Origin: Paragordius varius
Taxonomy: Eukaryota > Nematomorpha
DNA: 64,000 nucleotides
Direction of reading: 5' to 3'
Assembly: GCA_964247055.1 (NCBI GenBank)
Contig: OZ176052.1
Coordinates: forward strand, 124,001-188,000
Made by a program: the position numbers and the translations under genes. Every line of letters starts with the position of its first letter. Position 1 is the stretch's first letter. The notes under the pieces were generated by a model that saw only the letters and a list, made by a program, of their open reading frames with translations, was not told where the DNA came from and searched no databases. Shown here piece by piece: positions 60,478 to 64,000 of the stretch.

Positions 60478-60575
60478 ACAGTAAAAATATGAAATTATAT
60501 GGGGACAAAATGTTATTTTTTAAAAGACAACCATATTTTTTCAACCTTAATTTATCCTATTATAAATCTTGTTTC
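60478..60575. repeat. MITE-A left arm, truncated
   Basis: TACAGTAAAAATATGAAATT, AAAAGACAACCATATTTTTT and AACCTTAATTTATCCTAT are present; the right arm is missing. Confidence 0.7.
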
Positions 60576-61084
60576 AAATAATGATACGTTAATTTAATAC
60601 GCTTGTATGTGGTTCTTGTTAAAAGGCTTCCAAAAAAGAAATTTAATATAATTTAATTTTTCTAAAAGCTGTATTTTTTTATAAAGGTGCGCCAAAACTA
60701 TAATTCAAGTGATTAGAATTATTTTTCAAAATTAAAAGCATAAAGAATAACGTTTTATATAGAAAATGGGTGATGGATATTAAATAGATAAATTTTTTAA
60801 GGTCTGACCCACGCAACTTTTTATATTCATGTCTCACCTTGAAACTAATAATTCTTAAGCCCATACACCTCCCTTTCAAAAAAACAAAGTCAAAAATGCA
60901 AATTATTGAAAACATTTGAATTTTAAGCTTTTAAACGCTATTTTATTACTTTTATTATTTAGTAAGTAAAAGAAAAATAATTTGATACAATATAGATTTC
61001 CCAATTAATGGCATTACTGGAATTTAAAACGTCTTTTAAACACCTAAATGGGTATGGTGTACAGTATAATATACAAAGTTTAAT

Positions 61085-61310
61085 ATTACAGCAAAAACTA
61101 AATTTATGTGGACAAAACGTAAAAATATAAGGAAAAATTTTTTTTTCTAAAAGCAACTATACTTTTTAAATCTTGATTTATATCAATATAACTCATTGTT
61201 TTTAATGGCAAAGTGTGAATAGACATATATAATACTAACATAATCAATTCTATATTTGACAATTGTAAATAAATAGCTCATAAGGGGAACATTAAGCTTT
61301 TAGAAAGTTT
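61085..61310. repeat. MITE-A copy, right arm missing
   Basis: Starts TTACAGCAAAAACTAAATTT, includes GGACAAAACGTAAAAATATA and the central CAATTCTATATTTGACAATT, then stops where unrelated sequence with strong hairpins begins. Confidence 0.72.
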
Positions 61311-61331
61311 AGTTGGTTGTAGGGTTGTGTT

Positions 61332-61351
61332 GACCAAGTCCTGACTTGGTC
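61332..61351. repeat. Perfect 9-bp-stem hairpin next to a CCGG repeat
   Basis: GACCAAGTC, CT, GACTTGGTC form a perfect inverted repeat, directly followed by GACCGGT.TTATGACCGGTC. This G/C-richer island stands out from its surroundings. It could be the end of an unrecognised transposon. Confidence 0.6.
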
Positions 61352-61842
61352 GACCGGTTTATGACCGGTCAGTGACTATTTATTTTTTGACCATGGACAT
61401 TTTAAAAAAACCGCTGTTATTTAGTTTTTGGAAGATAGATAGTAAAACTTTATTGTTTTTTATATATTTTCAAACAATATAAAATATAATTATTTATATG
61501 CTTATTTAACAATATAAATTTGTTATACATGCATCCGTATAACATTGGCATTTAAGCATTTCCAGTTATTTCGAAAAACCTAACAATCAAGCACTTTGCA
61601 AAATATGCAATTAATCCATATATGTGAACCAATAAAATAAAAAAATATCATATTTTGATTTTTTAGTGATAAAAGAAAGTGTAAAATAAGCAAAGTAAAA
61701 TTTGAAATATCCAGTATTAAGCTATGTAATCGAAGATTCAAAAGGTTACTAACATGTGGCAAAATTTATTTGAAAACATAATTATTGTAAAAATTTATTG
61801 ATGAAAATATATATAAACTTTTAAGAAAAAACATCACATTAA

Positions 61843-61966
61843 AAAACGCAATTATATATTTTACACAATTGTAAATAAATAGCTTATAGAAGGGGGTTGG
61901 TTGTCTTTTAGAAAAAAATATTTGTCTTTATATTTTTACCTTTTGTCCGTATAATTTCAATCAATT
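61843..61966. repeat. MITE-A right arm
   Basis: Contains TATATTTTACACAATTGTAA, then TTGGTTGTCTTTTAGAAAAA and TTTTGTCCGTATAATTTCAA. The outermost ACTGTA is lost. It may be the other half of the copy at 61085-61310, separated by a 530-bp insertion. Confidence 0.7.
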
Positions 61967-62891
61967 TATACTCTAACGTAGACATATTGGGACCCGCTCC
62001 CCCCATATAAGGCTATGAGGTTGAAAAAAGGGAGCATTTTTTTTAAAATAAGGATATAATAATATAGATATCAAAAGAATTTTTTTTAATAATTACTGGT
62101 TATCTTTTTTGCAATTCTTCGTTTGAAAATAAAATATTGATACCTGTTGAGAATATCCCTCCGTTTTTTAAATCAATAATCCCATTTAAATCTTTCAAAA
62201 TTACAACGATATATAATTGTTTTATAAATTTATTTTAAAATAAAATAATGATTTATGGACCTGTGGATTTCAATTTTTAAACAATGTTATACATAATATA
62301 TATTGTTTGAGAAATTTTTCTAATTTTAAATTAGAAGGGCTGGCTGGCTTTTTACATTCTCATGTAAAGATCAATTTTACTGTTTCTTGATAAGAAAAAA
62401 GTTATAATTTTAAATTAAAATCATATATTTTACATTAAATGTATAGTTGTCCTAAAATTACTATTAACAATAACAATCAAAATATTCAAAATTCCATAAA
62501 TAATTCTAAATTTAATTATAAAGTTATTAAAAATTAAGTGAGTGTTAAGTAATTTGATTATTACATTGTTTCAAACATTTTAATTTAAAGTTTAAGTTTT
62601 TTGAAAAATGTTACAAATGATTAATGATATTTTGTTTTCTTATCAAACTTATTTTGCAGTACATAACTAGTTTCATTTAAATAACATTTTTCACTCTTGA
62701 AACAAAGTTTTGAAACAATAGTTTATGTTTAAATAGTTTTAAAAACGTTAATAAACCATAAAGTACAGTTTATATTAGAGTTGCAAATGACATTATTAAT
62801 AACAAACAAAAGTTTATAAATATCATTTCAAAAAATTAGTTAGTATAGGAACTTATTTTGTGCCATGCGCCAAAATTTAACAAAGGGTAAC

Positions 62892-63163
62892 TACAGTAAA
62901 TACTGAAATTATACGGACAAAACGTAAAAATATAATTATTTTTTTCTTAACCATACTTTTTAAATCTAGATTTATCTCAATATAATTCATTGTTTTAAAT
63001 GACAAAGGGATAGAGATATATATAATACACAATAAATTTTATATTTTACAATTGTAACTAAGTAATTTATATGAGAAACATTAAAGTTTTAAAAAGTATG
63101 GTTGTCTTTTAAGAAAAAATATTTGTCTTTATATTCTTACCTTTCGTCCGTATAATCTCAATT
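62892..63163. repeat. MITE-A copy
   Basis: TACAGTAAATACTGAAATTA at the left. The right arm is CTTTCGTCCGTATAATCTCA without the ACTGTA end. Confidence 0.82.
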
Positions 63164-63413
63164 TGGCTTTTAAAAACATTGTTATTGGCACAAAGGTTTG
63201 TTTATAACACATGTAAATTCAAAAGATGTTCACGAGATATATCACATTTACCTTTCTATAAATTCACTAATTGCTCGACGGAACAATTTTTTGAAAATAA
63301 AAAACTGCCATTTTAAACTTCTACGAAAGTTTAGGCAAACAAGGCATTTTTAATATATAAATGCATTCGATGCATCCTAATCAAGCTTTTTAAGTTATTT
63401 TTCTTATAATATT

Positions 63414-63690
63414 ATACAGTAAAGGTTGAAATTATACGGACAAAATGTAAAATTAATAAGACATATTTTTTTTTCAAAAGACAACCATACTTTTTTAGAC
63501 GACCATTTATCCTATAATGAACATTAAATTACAATCGTAAAATAAAGTGTTTGTGTTACCAATTTACATTTCTATATTATACTTTGTAGTTTAAATTAAA
63601 GAGTGATATGTAAAAATATCAGGACTTAAAAAATATGGTTGGTTGTCTTTAAGAAAAAGTTTTGTCTTTATATTTTCACGTTTCGCCTGT
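63414..63690. repeat. MITE-A copy
   Basis: TACAGTAAAGGTTGAAATTA at the left with AAAAGACAACCATACTTTTT. The right arm ends near TTTTCACGTTTCGCCTGTAT. Confidence 0.8.
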
Positions 63691-64000
63691 ATTTTGTGGC
63701 TTTATTCCGTACACTGCCCCAAATTCATGCCTAATAGCTCGTATTGTTTCCTCTAACTATTTTATAATGGACATCACGCGTAATAATTTTAATATATTGG
63801 TTGTTACTTTTTACTATAATGCAAAAAAGTGTGTACATAGTATTTTTGTTCACGTGTCACCATTAGTTTATATGGTAGTGTAGACAATTCATTTGAGTGA
63901 CAAAAAATCACGCTTTCCATTTTTTAAGAGTTAAATAAATGATAATACCAAAGAATAATTTTTAATCCGTTAATATACTAGTGTCATAAAATCAACGCAA

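Larger units (their letters stand above)
59239..64000. other. Region upstream of the LIM-homeobox gene: repeats only
   Basis: No exon recognised on either strand. Listed separately are MITE-A copies or pieces at 60478-60575, 61085-61310, 61843-61966, 62892-63163 and 63414-63690, and a hairpin at 61332-61351. Minus-strand open frames near 60915-60679, 61156-60959 and 61762-61580 lack domain evidence. Regulatory sites of the homeobox gene may lie here, but none can be shown. Confidence 0.5.

Noticed and set aside
63662-63883. Plus-strand frame of 73 codons at the right edge
   Set aside because: Begins in a MITE-A arm; no domain, no acceptor and no similarity seen.

Overview
This is a very AT-rich stretch of animal nuclear DNA, estimated by eye at about three quarters A+T. 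It carries intron-rich protein genes set among many transposons. An apterous/Lhx2/9-type LIM-homeobox gene, TMEM9, a mitochondrial-type methionyl-tRNA synthetase and an Ig plus ZP-domain protein make it a metazoan. The ZP domains and the transposon mix (a degenerate mariner, BED-finger hAT elements, Helitrons, TA-flanked MITEs) point to an invertebrate, perhaps an arthropod. I cannot name the species. All exon borders were found by eye from reading frame, family similarity, GT/AG sites and matching codon phase. No transcript data were available.

Layout. Bases 1-4413 (minus) hold the 5' part of a gene for a secreted or membrane protein with one Ig domain, a proline-rich linker and two tandem ZP-N-like modules; a mariner lies in its third intron. 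Bases 4.4-25 kb have no confidently recognised host gene and are built largely from transposons, several of them nested with perfect 8-bp target duplications. Bases 25.2-34.2 kb (plus) hold a complete seven-exon arginase. Its introns contain a fold-back element, a partial copy of exon 3, a satellite that repeats the end of exon 3 with its splice donor, and tandem Helitron pieces. Bases 36.0-37.35 kb (minus) hold a complete five-exon TMEM9. It is divergently paired with a nine- or ten-exon Urb2/Npa2-type ribosome-biogenesis gene at 37.4-46.5 kb (plus). Bases 47.2-53.5 kb (minus) hold a complete eleven-exon MARS2, convergent with the Urb2 gene. Bases 54.9-59.2 kb (minus) hold an apterous/Lhx2/9-like gene in three exons. 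Bases 59.2-64 kb show only repeats.

The genes are unrelated housekeeping, developmental and surface proteins; nothing suggests an operon. The common thread is one family of about 280-bp near-palindromic, TA-flanked MITEs (more than twenty full or partial copies), which has colonised most introns of the Urb2 and MARS2 genes. A second recurrent element is built from inverted arrays of a roughly 21-bp repeat. I saw no CRISPR array, tRNA, rRNA or viral element.
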